A stretch of 64,000 bases of DNA. It comes from Blakeslea trispora. Its lineage: Eukaryota > Mucoromycota > Mucoromycetes > Mucorales > Choanephoraceae. The first letter of the stretch is position 1. Every line of letters begins with the position of its first letter. Of the stretch, positions 45,760-57,192 are shown in pieces. The stretch covers positions 1 through 64,000 of the forward strand of contig JAIWNE010000015.1 of NCBI GenBank assembly GCA_025331445.1. The letters are read 5' to 3'. Made by a program: the position numbers and the translations under genes. The notes under the pieces were generated by a model, which worked only from the letters and a program-made list of their open reading frames with translations, did not search any database and was not told where the DNA came from.

Positions 45760-47529
45760 ATGTCAGACATACATTCAAAACCAGACACACAATCCGGAAT
45801 GGATCATAAAGACACATTGAGCAAAGCATATCAAGATATTGAAATACAAAATGGGACTTTACTCATGGAAGAATACAAGCATAACTATCGAATCAATTGG
45901 CGGTCTCATCTTCTCTGGACACTGGCTGTCATCTGCTTCATTCTATCTCGGCTTTGGTGGTTGGTTCCGTTACCGGGCGATGAATATCTACCTGCTTACC
46001 GTACTTACCCTGCCAATTTTCTCACCACATTCTTTCAAACCATTGCATGCGGATGTGCTGCTCGATCTCTCACGGTAGGCCTTGTCAAGTGCTTCTCAAA
46101 GGGTATTCATCCTGACTCTGTGGCTCGCTATGGTGAGACAGGTGGATTTGGATCTATCTGGAGTGCCTTTCGCCATAGATCAGGTCTGCGTTATTTCTTT
46201 TTGGCTTCTCTGGTAACCATGGCAATTCTTTTAGGTGATGCCTTGGAGGGTGAATTGCAATCATCTGTCACCATCTACCGTCGATCTATCGGTACAGGCA
46301 TGCAAAATATGGCTCAATGTCAACATACAACCCTTCAAGACTTTCAGGTGGCTTCATCTGTTTATGCAACAGGCGGTATCACGCATACACTATCAGACGC
46401 CTCACCTGTTTTAAATGCATGGAACACTACCATGATGACTTCTCTCTTAAGAACCCAATTGACTCCTATCGAAAACATCACATTGAGTAACACAAACCAA
46501 CATCTAAGCAAACGACACTATCAACGTACCACCACCAATACTCTAAACAACGCTACCTCAACTGCAGTTCATGTTAGTAGTTCATTTTCCTTCAACGCCA
46601 CTCAGCCCACAGCAACCTCTGCCCTTGCCAATCAAGCTTCCTCTACAGTCACTTCCATCATGCCTTCCAGCAGTTCTCTACCAACACAGACGAATTCAAC
46701 AAATGCTACTATGGCAGCCTTGTTTGTGAATGGAGAACAAGTGATCACCAACAACTCGACACAGAATGCTACAGCCTTGATGATCTTGATGAACGGTCGT
46801 ACTGCTTTACCTGTGACGGATGCTCAAGCCAATGCGAATGCTGTACCCATTGAAGTGATTCGCTATACTACCTCTGAGGGTAAAGAAGCTATCTTGATCT
46901 ACGGTACCTCAAACAGTTCAGGTCCTTTTGCTGCTGGTGTCTTTGTCTCTGCTACTGCTACCAACTATACTTGTTCTGGTCGAGACTGTCAGCTCATGGA
47001 TCCTGCCTATAGTCTGCCTCCTAACAACAAGGCGATCGCTGACACGCTAGCCAATGCTATTCGTTCCAACGCTGGTCTTTATGGTACTTCCGTTGCCAAT
47101 GGCTTACCCCTGGATATCATCAACGGTCTGAATGTGACTCAAAAGGGTGGTTTGGTAGATGGTTTGTATGCCAATGCCAACTGCCAAACACCTGAAATGA
47201 ATTTATCTGAAGCTGTCATGTTGTTCACTTACTCTGCTGCACATTGGACTTGGTTAGGTTTGTTATGGGTCTTGTTGTATGTGATCATTTGGTTGATTGG
47301 TGTCTATCTGATTGGTTATTCTGAAGAAACCTGGTCTCGTATTGCTCGTAAGGGGTTCATGTTGCCTCAAATCATTCGCAACTCGCCCACTATTTTCAAG
47401 GGCGATCTTTCTGGTGAAGTAGTGGATGAAAAAGCATGGTTGGTGCCTGAAGAAGGTGTCATGATTTTGGAGACCCAAAGAAAGAAGGGCCATTATACTG
47501 TAACAGAGGAAGAGATTCAGATCCAATAA
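45760..47529 (+). CDS. Large N-glycosylated membrane protein, unknown
   Basis: An intronless frame of 589 residues. Hydrophobic segments lie near residues 51-72 (SHLLWTLAVICFILSRLWWL), 85-105, 145-162 (YFFLASLVTMAILLG) and 489-512 (WTWLGLLWVLLYVIIWLIGV). The roughly 320 residues between them form an asparagine-, serine- and threonine-rich domain with many N-x-S/T sites, likely extracytosolic. Cysteines in YTCSGRDCQLMDP and NANCQTPEMN could form disulfides. The C-terminal tail of about 75 residues is charged. No family is recognised; it may be a Mucoromycota-specific surface protein. A genomic run of 40 A's begins about 65 bp after the stop, just behind AATAAA motifs. Confidence 0.8.
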   Translation: MSDIHSKPDTQSGMDHKDTLSKAYQDIEIQNGTLLMEEYKHNYRINWRSHLLWTLAVICFILSRLWWLVPLPGDEYLPAYRTYPANFLTTFFQTIACGCAARSLTVGLVKCFSKGIHPDSVARYGETGGFGSIWSAFRHRSGLRYFFLASLVTMAILLGDALEGELQSSVTIYRRSIGTGMQNMAQCQHTTLQDFQVASSVYATGGITHTLSDASPVLNAWNTTMMTSLLRTQLTPIENITLSNTNQHLSKRHYQRTTTNTLNNATSTAVHVSSSFSFNATQPTATSALANQASSTVTSIMPSSSSLPTQTNSTNATMAALFVNGEQVITNNSTQNATALMILMNGRTALPVTDAQANANAVPIEVIRYTTSEGKEAILIYGTSNSSGPFAAGVFVSATATNYTCSGRDCQLMDPAYSLPPNNKAIADTLANAIRSNAGLYGTSVANGLPLDIINGLNVTQKGGLVDGLYANANCQTPEMNLSEAVMLFTYSAAHWTWLGLLWVLLYVIIWLIGVYLIGYSEETWSRIARKGFMLPQIIRNSPTIFKGDLSGEVVDEKAWLVPEEGVMILETQRKKGHYTVTEEEIQIQ

Positions 47530-47577
47530 GACAAGAGAACGCTCTTTTTCTTTCATTTTGTAAATAAGTAGTGCTAC

Positions 47578-47587
47578 AATAAATCAA

Positions 47588-47633
<46 letters not shown>
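47578..47633 (+). terminator. Polyadenylation signals and genomic A40 tract
   Basis: AATAAATCAATAAATT leads directly into 40 consecutive A's (47594-47633) in the genome. It is a plausible mRNA end. Its tail-like A-run is the longest homopolymer in the window. Confidence 0.6.
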
Positions 47634-47637
<4 letters not shown>

Positions 47638-50191
47638 AAATTACTTTAGTGAGCTTTTATTTGTGATTTGGATCTACAGCTTATAAGAAGATTCTAGCAG
47701 AATGATAGACTTTCTCTTTTTTTTTGGCTTTAACTTTTTTGGAATGATATAATCAAATCGCAGCTCTTTTTGTTTCTTTCTGTTTTCTTGCGCTTTCTCT
47801 GTCTCTTTTTTTTTTTAATTTTAAAAATAAGGTAAAATTAAATGGTGAGTGCTTTGATTCCAAAATTAGGTAAAAACTCCTTTGGTTTCCTTTTTTGGAT
47901 CATATGTGTACAACACTGATTGCCAGAAATGAGATTTCAATGGAGACATATTTTCAAAAGGCAAGTCGTGTTGATTGTGCTCTCGTCCAAAGCAAACTAT
48001 TTGTTTGTCTAGTGCTTTAATGATATCTGAAATACTAAATTAACATTCAATTGGACTTTTACTTGTTGTGTAATAACAACCAATTCAAACCAAGATACAT
48101 ACAAAGCACTATTCCATTTAACGATATAGTTAAAGCAATTATTTAAAAAAAAAAAGGAGTTCCCGGTCTATTTTTACTTGTAAAAGAGCCCATCTAACCA
48201 TCTCTATAACTATGTTTGTTACTGACTCATCTCGGTATTTGTTTGTTTGTTTTTTCTCGCATCACAAACTTTCTTACAATTGATAAAGCGAGTCAATGCT
48301 TGAGCAACAATAGTTACAGTAAGCGCTTTACTCATTGTTGTTGTTTTTTCTCTATTTATCTTGTTCTTTCGGGAACCTTGGATTGAAGGAATTGTGCCTT
48401 GAATTTAGTGATAACCTTGTCTTTTGCACACACACACACTCTCTTCGTTTTTAGAATACCGTCAATTAGTATTGTGTTCACTGTATATAATTCGTTTTAG
48501 GGTAAGCGCCAATTCAGTTTCGACACATGGGTTTGAAACGGTTAATTTCTTGAATTGTGTTTTTCTTTTTCTGGACGCATGAACCAGTTCTTTTTTTCTT
48601 TTTGGGTGATTCGGAACTGGAAGCAAATTGGCATTTTTCATGTGAGCAATAGTGTTTCAAGATAATGAAGGTTACTTTTTTTTTTCTTATGGCCAACAGT
48701 GCCAGTTTTTCTCTGCTTCTCTCAATAGTCGATCCTACATTATTCTCATTCTACAAGCCAAGATTCTGTTTGCACTGTCATCTGTATATCAGCCGCATTT
48801 TCGTTGATCAAGCGGAAAAGTATTGATACAAGGAAAATGAAAGCTTATAGAAAGGTGTGAGAAAAACAATGAATTATGGTTGTTGGGAGGGGGGTATACA
48901 ATTTGAATAGTCAAAAAAAACACAAGGTCATTTGTGGTTTTCAAAAAGGGTTCCTAACTATGAGTTTGAAAAGCGTCTTTGTGTTTGAATTAGGAACCAT
49001 ATGGATTGATAATAACAAACTACAGATACACAGCATTCAATCATTGTCGAAACTGTACTCTTCATAGATAGATGATTGTATTGAGTAAAAAAACCCTTTG
49101 GTGGTTCAGCCCAATACGCTTGCATTGAGCAAGTCATCCAAACAGCTGCATTCATTTATGCCTGTTCATCAGATGTTTAAGGAGAAGATTTAGTTTCATC
49201 GAGTCCCTATAGGTAAGAATTGAGCATGACGTCAATTGGCATTTGTATATGTTTATCTGATACAAACTTGACATGCTTATTTATGAACAGAGTCATCTCA
49301 CAATGGCATGTTGATCTGTTGTAAGCGAATACAGCAACAACCAAACAGATTCCCTGTTTAAATGATCTCGCTTTTTTTATTGTCACTAGAGTAATGAGAG
49401 GCTATCTTTTATAGTCATTTTAATTGAGTTTTTTTTTTTTTTTTTTTTTTTTCAATCAGTATTCTGAAGTTGTTTGTTATTCTCAATTTAAGCAGGTCTA
49501 TTTCTTGTTATTATTTCATTCTCAGGATTGACCACATATGTAACCACAATGAGCCTCTTTGCAGATCAAATATAAGAAACCACATCAAGCTGAACATATA
49601 CCTTAAATTATATATAAGAAAGCAAGAGACTCTGTACCTGAGGAAAGTTGGGAAATATATCTCAACTGGTTGTTAGCTTTGTTTCAATTGTTGATCTCTC
49701 TCTCTCCCTTTCGACATAAGTGATCAGCTTAAATATAAAGAGAATCGAATTGTTTCGAAAGTTTTGATCATATGTCTTGATGCAGAAATCAGGTTCAAGG
49801 CTTTAAGCCATCATTTAAACAGCTATTCTATATGGCATTCATATATCATGTTCTATAGTAATAGCTTGCTTCTCTTGCATTAATTTAACAGCTCAGATTT
49901 CGAAACAAAGGCTCCAAAAAAGAAATATTCAAGACGCCTAGTTTAAGTGATATATTGTTTACAAACATCAACCCTAAAGATCCACCAAGAGCACTCTAAG
50001 AAGCAGATAGGGCTTCATACAAGAAGAAAAAGTAGGCCTCTATTAACTGGACAATGAATTAGCAAAATTTACAATTCGTTGATGTTTCTATTGTTGTCGA
50101 CTACACTTTACACACACACACACATACATTTATTTATGGTTCTCTGGAGAGAAAAAAAAAGTTTTCTTTTTTTCTCCTGTTCCATCACTAA
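47634..50191. other. Intergenic, no gene seen
   Basis: 2.5 kb of AT-rich DNA with many homopolymers, including a T-run of about 24 at 49429-49452 and a CA run near 50110. Open frames are short and lack motifs. The last 50 bp are the SUN-gene leader. Confidence 0.6.
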
Positions 50192-51617
50192 ATGGTGGAA
50201 TATATGCCAGCCTTTGTGAGGCAGCCAATTTCAGAAGCCAGATTGGAGACAGGTGAAGCTCTTTTTTTTTATGTTTAAAAGCAATAGCCTTGATGTTTAT
50301 TTGACTCTTTACTTTTCTTTTTTAGCGGAGGATTATGTTGAAACAATAGGGCGACTGAATAACAATGTTTCTTTTGAATCAGATAATGATATTGCTTCTG
50401 AAACGGATCACGATTATGATTATGAAGAGAGTACATCAGAAGAAGATGAGTCAGAACATGGCAGCATTGATACTTTGGAGCAAGCTAGACATCGATGGGA
50501 AGATTACTTGATACAATGCCAACACTGGATCCACCAAATGCTTGAGCATATCAGTCATTTTCTCCAGTGCACATCTTTACCAAATTGGTTATTTTACGGT
50601 ATTGTCTTTCTCTCTTTTCTCACCTTATGACTGACAAAGATTTGTCTTCTACTTTCCTTAGTAGGATTTCCTCTTTTAGCTTTGTTGTTGGGCTGGTTTG
50701 CGATGCTTGTAAAGAAAGACGATGCATTCAATTCAGAAAAATTGCCCATGACCCATACTACAGATCAAGCCAGCAACGTTCGTGGTAAAATGAATCAGTT
50801 GCAGGAATTTCTTGCAAACAACATGATGAGTTTTGACCAAGAAAGTACACAACTGACATCCTTGTTAGACGAGCAAAAAGACAAGATCCAATCACTTTAT
50901 AAGCTTTTGGAACAGCGAGTACTAGACGACTTGGATGCATGGCTAAGTGTTATGCTAGAAAATCAAAAGCAAGACCTATCAGCAGATGAACTGTATGAAC
51001 TGTTGGAGCAGAGTCCATCAGATCGTTTGGAACGAATTGAAAAGGTGATTGCATCTCTGGCTCGCTCGAAACGAAGGAGAGCAGAGCTGCACTCGAGTCA
51101 AAAGCCTAACTTTGCCTCTTTTGAAAATGGAGCTCGTATCCTCCATACACTTACCACGAGTGCCTATAGTCCTTATTGCGCCTTACTTCAATACCTGTTT
51201 GATACACCAGCCAAAAGACCTGAGATGGTCCTGTTACCTGATGACAGAGAATACAGTCCATGGTCTATGAAGGGATCTAAGGGTACTTTGACCATTGCGC
51301 TAACTGAGCCAATTGAGATTCAGGAAGTGATACTTGCACATCCTAACGTATTACTGATGGTGGATGAGATACAGTATGCACCTAAAGAAGTAGAGGTATT
51401 GGGTGTGGAGTATGAAGATAAGACAGTGTACTCCTTAGGCAACTTTACATATCATGTTCATGATACTAGAGGATTTTCAATTGATCCCAAAATGCTTCAA
51501 AACAAGACATTTCAGATTGTCATGATTAAGATACACTCAAATTGGGGCAGTCGAGCTCGAACAGATGTTTATCGAGTCAGAGTTTATGGAAATAGACAAA
51601 TAGGAACAAACACATAA
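50192..51617 (+). CDS. SUN-domain nuclear envelope protein
   Basis: Three exons (50192-50252, 50326-50598, 50662-51617) give 429 residues. An acidic N-terminal nucleoplasmic part (DYDYEESTSEEDESEHG) is followed by a membrane helix spanning the exon 2-3 join (LPNWLFYVGFPLLALLLGWF). A coiled-coil segment follows (QLQEFLANNMM ... QKDKIQSLYKLLEQRV). The C-terminal SUN domain starts near NFASFENGARILHTLTTSAY. It contains PWSMKGSKGTLTIALTEPIE and DEIQYAPKEVEVLGVEYEDK, and ends in YRVRVYGNRQIG. SUN proteins of the inner nuclear membrane bind KASH partners across the perinuclear space to form LINC bridges (yeast Mps3, fission yeast Sad1), anchoring spindle pole bodies and telomeres. No luminal signal beyond the membrane helix is needed. 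Confidence 0.93.
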
Positions 51618-52049
51618 ATAAAATAAAAAACTGATTTATTAACTTGTGAAAATAGTAAACATCAATGAAAACTAAAAGAAAAATGAGTAAGAATATGTAT
51701 TATCTCTTGATAATATTTTGTTTGTGAGAGAGAAAATTAAATACAAATCGCTCAGAGAGAAGATATGTTTTTTTTCAAGAACCACTCAGATAGTAGTTTC
51801 AGGATTTTCAGTGTGTGTGTGATACGTTTAGTCGTCACTGCTGATTTGACTTATTTCTTCTCTCACAACGATATAAATACTTTACCTTTCATGTATGCTA
51901 CATAATAAAAGAAAAAAATGAAATTGAAAACTTTTTTCTGTCTTTTTATTGTCGAAATTCCACCCCTTAGTGACGGTTTAAATTTTTAGGATAGTCACAG
52001 AAGGCATATGCAGGAACTTGTTTTTTTCTTTTTGAATCCTTTTTAGATC
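51618..52049. other. Short intergenic region
   Basis: 432 bp between the SUN gene and TRM5, both on the plus strand. It holds the SUN 3' UTR (AATAAA-like motif about 51615-51625) and a T-rich stretch before TRM5. Nothing else is seen. Confidence 0.6.
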
Positions 52050-53768
52050 ATGAATGCATTAAAGCCGCCTCGGAATAGAGGCATGACAATATTAGACAAG
52101 AATGCCTTCAAAAAGACCTTTAGTACATTGGCCATAAAGGCCCCAGTATCGCAGGTCAAATCAGTGATGACTTTACTTGAAACGTAACGAAAATACATCA
52201 TTTCTTTTTCTCCTGTTTGCTTTCCTCTTTTGAATTCATTGCTTTCCTTTTGTTAGTGAACTGTTGAATCAACCACGTATTCGTAGTATTGTATCTGATG
52301 GGGATTCAAACACCACAAAGCTGATTTTACTGAGATTAGACATTCAAGGTATGCTTTATATCCTCTTGTAGTCAATTATATTTAATTTCCTTGGTTAAAC
52401 AAGATGTTGAGAAGGACATACCAAATGAGAAATACCAATCCATTTGTAACTATGAGATTGTGAATTACAAATTTGATGTCGACTATGATTATTGGACAAC
52501 AGAGCAAATTTTATATTCAGTGATGCCTGAGGGTGATGCAGAGACACCTTCTTCCTTCACAACAACAGGCCATATCGGTAACATAACAAGATATATTGAA
52601 TTAGCTTCATCTGTCTGCTCACAGCTCTCTATAAGCTCATGTGAATTTAAAAGAAGAAAGTATGCCATACAAATCGTTGATTGCCCAAGTCATTTTAGAT
52701 GTAAGATGACATAGAGTTTTCCATGAATAGCTACTAAGCAAGCCATTTACTATGCAGAAAAACAAAAAAATTAAGAGTGTTGTCAACAAGACAAATACTA
52801 TCGACAATACCTATCGTAACTTTCAAATGGAGGTACTTGCTGGTGATACCAACATGGTTACCCAATTGGTAAGTCTATATGTGTTGAAATGATACATTGA
52901 CTTAATCTATAAATCAGAAAGAAAACAATTGCCTATTTAAATTTGACTTTTCTCAAGTTTACTGGAATTCTCGACTTCAGGCAGAACACGGTCGTTTAGT
53001 TGAGTCGTTTAAGAAAGGAGATTATGTGTGCAAGTAGTAGACAAAGCAAAAGAGATAGAATGATGGACTCACGAAAATTCATTTAGGCGATGTGATGGCA
53101 GGTGTAGGACCTTTTTCTATTCCTGCAGTGAAAAAAGGTGCGATTGTTTATGCAAACGATTTAAATCCTACTTCCTTTAAATCTTTGAACGAAAACATTC
53201 AATTAAACAAGGCAAGACACAAATTGTTTTTTTGTCCTCCATGAATCCTAAAAAAAAAAGATACAATAGATCTCTACTAACATCAAGACATACAATATGG
53301 ATGGTCGTGCATTTATTGCTCAAGCAGTGCATGATCTATCTAAAGACACAAACAACACACAGTTCTTTAACCATTTCATTATGAATTTGCCTGCTACTGC
53401 CATCGAGTTCTTGGGTAAATACAATGATAAAGTAATATGTATATGCCTCCTCAATCTTCATTAGACGCATTTCGAGGTATTTATAAGGGTCAATCGATCC
53501 CTTCGGAATCCCTCCCGATGATTCATTGTCATTGTTTCACACGAAGCTCAGATCCTGTTCAAGATATAAAACAGGTAAGTAAAACAAGTACACTCATGCT
53601 TTTTTTTTTTGTACCATTAATCTATACATCTCTATGAAGCGTATAAGCCAAGTCATGGGAAACACGATTGATATACATAAAAGCCATTTACATTGGGTGC
53701 GTACAGTTGCACCTAAAAAGGACATGTATTGTGTGTCATTCCGACTTTGTCCCGAGATTGCCTTTTGA
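52050..53768 (+). CDS. TRM5: tRNA (guanine-37-N1)-methyltransferase
   Basis: Methylates G37 next to the anticodon using S-adenosylmethionine, which prevents frameshifting and starts wybutosine synthesis on tRNA-Phe. Ten exons (52050-52183, 52257-52348, 52404-52577, 52636-52700, 52758-52868, 52918-53029, 53087-53211, 53270-53414, 53465-53574, 53640-53768) join in frame to 398 residues. Diagnostic blocks are [60 protein letters not shown] and the SAM-binding [49 protein letters not shown] and [20 protein letters not shown] follow. Introns 6 and 7 begin GCAAGT and GCAAGA; no GT donor keeps the frame. Trm5 acts in the nucleus and mitochondria. Confidence 0.95.
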
Positions 53769-54348
53769 ACAATAAGAAATAGTATAGTGTATCAATCTCT
53801 CTCTCTTTTTTTAACCGGACCGATACAGAAAAAAACAAACATGGCTCGTATATAGAAAATAAATAAACAAGAGATCTTACAAAGACATTATGGTTTTTTT
53901 TGTTAGTGTGGCGCAAATGCAGGGAAAGAGACATCGTGTTAGTTGACCCGATTTAATCCAGACTTGGACCATTCGCACGAGACCTTGTTGAGTCTTCTAT
54001 TTTGTATAAGAGTCGCTTGATTTAATGGTTCCCTTTTGGTTTCTCTCTTTTTTCTCTCTCTCTCTCTTTCTCTTTCTCTTTCTCTTTCTTCCTTTTTTTC
54101 TTCTCTGGTCAATCTCTTATTTCTCTTTAGGCTTTCATTCTCCATTTATTTTCTGCTCCTTTATTTTCCTAACCCCTTTTTTCGAATCAAAAAAAGTCTC
54201 CTTACTTGCAATTCTTCTATAAAGTAAAAAGGCTCTTCTTCTTGCCTTTGTTTCTCTCTCTCTTTTTTTTTCCTCTTATACATACCCTACTTGCTTATTA
54301 TTGTAATCTCTGTTTATCCCCATTTATATATATCATTCTTCTTGACAA
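53769..54348. other. Intergenic, pyrimidine-rich leader
   Basis: 580 bp between TRM5 and the zinc-cluster gene. Positions 54040-54330 are almost entirely C and T on the plus strand, typical of strong fungal promoters and 5' UTRs. No gene is seen; the low-complexity frames here are artefacts of composition. Confidence 0.65.
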
Positions 54349-55110
54349 ATGAATCCAACATTAAAGACAATCGATGGCGAAAAGACCAGACGCAAAAGAC
54401 TCAAAGTAGTCAGTGCATGTGGGGAATGTCGTAGAAAAAAGACAAAATGTAATGGAGAAAAGCCATGTGCTGGTTGCTTAAAGGCACATGTAGAGTGTAA
54501 ATATGTCAATTCAACTAAATCAGCTACCCTGTCGACTGCAGAAAGCGCAACTGATACCTCCAACAAGTTTGTACTAAAACCTATCATTCATCCATCACCT
54601 CATCTCTTAAGTCACACCACATTGAGCTCCATTGAATCGATTGAGGAACGCCTTGGAGCAATTGAAAACATTTTACGGACTTTACTCGGTTCCGGAAAAA
54701 ACAAGCATCTGTTACAAGGATTACCTCACCCTATCGAAGCATCTCATTCTCCTCTCCTTCATTCCGACACACCATTGCATGTTCCACATGCCCAAAATAG
54801 GCTCATACCACGGGAAAAGAGACAGCGGCATGAAGACAACACGATGAATGAAGAGACAGCGGTTCGGAATGATTTCGGTCACGGATGTTCTTTAGCTCCT
54901 ATCAAGATCATCAACCATACACCTAATATCCGAAACTTATTAAACAGTGAAGAAGACACAAACAAAAAGCCTCGATGGTATCCCCATAAGTCAGATGACT
55001 CTTATGTCAATTCACCGTCTTCCGCTTTTTTTCGAGTCTCATCCACTCGCCTTACTCATGATATGATGAACAATAGTAATTCTGCTTCTACGGCAGCTGG
55101 CACTTCTTGA
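54349..55110 (+). CDS. Zn2Cys6 transcription factor
   Basis: Single exon, 253 residues. A basic N-terminus leads into a zinc binuclear cluster with six cysteines at residues 24, 27, 34, 40, 43 and 50 (CGECRRKKTKCNGEKPCAGC ... C), the exact C-x2-C-x6-C-x5-C-x2-C-x6-C spacing of GAL4-type DNA-binding domains. A short linker and a possible coiled coil (SIEERLGAIENILRTLLG) follow, suggesting dimerisation. The rest is serine- and asparagine-rich, and no fungal-specific middle homology domain is present, so it is small for the family. Target genes are unknown. It ends 246 bp before the presenilin gene stop, with which it converges. Confidence 0.93.
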   Translation: MNPTLKTIDGEKTRRKRLKVVSACGECRRKKTKCNGEKPCAGCLKAHVECKYVNSTKSATLSTAESATDTSNKFVLKPIIHPSPHLLSHTTLSSIESIEERLGAIENILRTLLGSGKNKHLLQGLPHPIEASHSPLLHSDTPLHVPHAQNRLIPREKRQRHEDNTMNEETAVRNDFGHGCSLAPIKIINHTPNIRNLLNSEEDTNKKPRWYPHKSDDSYVNSPSSAFFRVSSTRLTHDMMNNSNSASTAAGTS

Positions 55111-55355
55111 TTACACTCTTCTTCCCTATCTTAATAATAAAAAAGAGCTTTTTTTAATATTCTATACATTGTTTATTATTAAAAAAAAAAGGAGGAGAAA
55201 TAGAATACATGTATACAAGACAATGAGACCAAATAGTAAGAACCTAAAAGGTGTTTATACAAAGTAAGGGGGAGAAAGGGATTACGAATAGAAATAAAGG
55301 AGGGAACATTGGGGAGAATAAGAAGAAAGGGAGAAAGAGGAGGGGGGTATATTGT

Positions 55356-57192
55356 TTATAATCCAACCATACCAAATACACAAAGGGCTGCTACGTAGGG
55401 TACAAGTACCGTTTTAGCTACGAAATAGAACAATATACCAAAAGCAATTGAAATGGGTAACGCTGGTAATGCTTTCTTATAGATGGCGAGTAGAAAAATA
55501 GTAGCTGTTAGACCTGTCAAGACAGCAATAGTACAACAAGCAGTAGTGATCCAGTCATACATAGCTATTTTTTCAAAATATTGCTTCATTACTTTTTCTT
55601 TCTTCTTGGTGATTTTTTTTTCTTACCTGCTCTAGCAATTAATACACTATAAAATACAAAATCTCCCAAACCTAATTTGAGTCCACTACTTTCTATTACA
55701 ATCACAGTCAGTATCTGTAATCATACTTGTCTCTCTTTTTCTTACCTTGATCATCTTCATCTGTTTTTTCTTGCTTTGATTGATTGTCTACTTCTGATTT
55801 TGGATCAGGAATTATGTCTATGTTGACTGGTACAGGTAAAGGAACATCCGTTTGCCCTGACGCATCGTCATCTGGTAAGCGCATGAATCCATCATGACTC
55901 TTCTGGATAAGATTTGAAGGCGAATAAGATGAACTTGTAGAATAACGCTGAGTAATCTGTTTGGAAGAACTTGGTTCTAGTTGCTTGGATAGCCTCAGTT
56001 GATCGGTAGAAGCCATCATAAACCAAACTGCGTTAACTGTATAGAGTAAGGCAGGCACTTCTTTCTGTTGCTTCTTTGAACTCTCAAGTAACAATCGAAG
56101 TGGGCCAAAGGGACATAAGACTGCAATTAAATCTATTGGATTTTTTGTCAATTAGCAGACAACTCCAAGGCTTTTCTCTCTCGCTCTCTCTTACCCCAAA
56201 TAGCAAGGAGGCCTAATAGGATCCATGTTGTCCATTGTTCTAAACCTGTCAAGGAAAATGCCATTAATGAACTCATGATGGTCAGATAAGCTTGCTGAAG
56301 CCATAGAGGCCCTTTCCAAAAGATCGATACCAATCCAACGGCTGCGAAATTCCATAAAGCAAACACCAATGTGATATAGTCTAAGGGTATAGCAAATACT
56401 TGCACCAGGTTTCTTTACAGAAGAATTAAATCTCTGGGAAATAAATACAGACTTTGTCCCGTTCACTTACAGCAACAAGATATAGGTCATAAACCCCAAA
56501 AGTGATAACACAACCAACATAAAGAATCCGACTAACACCTTGATCCAACCTTTCTTGAACAGGAATACAATGATAATGGTAACAACAATAATCTGCCCAA
56601 TGATAATGGCTGCATTGGTGAATGAAGAAGCAATGTTGGGACTGCTATTACTACTACTGCTGCTGCTGCTATTGCCATTACTGGTACTTGCTGGTGCAGG
56701 TACTGAGACATACCCTGTACGAACTGGACTATAGTCACTTTGATCACTAAATGACACTTTAACCCAGAATATACTCAAGATAATACAAGCAACTACAGGT
56801 TTAATGATGCGATAAATCTGATTGGTGTAAAAATGTAGTTCTTCTGCTTCCTCTTCTTCCTGCTCTAATCTCGCTTTTTCTTGTTCAGTGAGTACTGTTT
56901 GATTTACAGATAAATCATTTAAGGGTATACTTTCGGTTGCTATTGGACACACGATTAACTTTTTTTGATTTTTCGATTTTTTTTTCTTAATATTACTTGT
57001 TGTTGATTGTTTCTTCTTTCTAGACGCTTTACACTGCTTGTAGTGTAAGGTTGTCCAATGAGCTTTTTGACATTCGACTGAACAATACTTTGGTCCATCA
57101 AGATTACAAGATGAGCACATAAATGTTGCTGGCTTTTGACATTGAGAACACACATTTGACTCTAGTGCAGTTCCTTGTAAACTCGAAGTCAT
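55356..57192 (-). CDS. MYND zinc finger - presenilin fusion protein
   Basis: Five exons (57192-56471, 56412-56195, 56132-55746, 55692-55627, 55564-55356) give 533 residues. Exon 1 encodes both parts without interruption. The MYND finger has C15, C18, C26, C29, C37, C41, H50, C54 (CSQCQKPATFMCSSC ... YCSVECQKAHWTTLHYKQC). A lysine-rich linker and acidic EQEEEEAEELHFYTNQIYRI follow, then the presenilin membrane region. Presenilin hallmarks are LDYITLVFALWNFAAVGLVS, KGPLWLQQAYLTIMSSLMAF and AIWDLIAVLCPFGPLRLLLE with catalytic Asp314 (W-D instead of the usual Y-D). KLGLGDFVFYSVLIARAG carries Asp453 of the GxGD motif, and the PAL motif in KKALPALPISIAFG is at residues 498-500. A hydrophilic loop of about 100 residues separates the two aspartates. 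It is predicted to be an intramembrane aspartyl protease, possibly with a zinc-finger protein-interaction module facing the cytosol. Confidence 0.93.

Noticed and set aside
54025..54227. Overlapping serine/leucine/phenylalanine-rich frames
   Set aside because: Artefact of a CT-rich promoter and leader tract.
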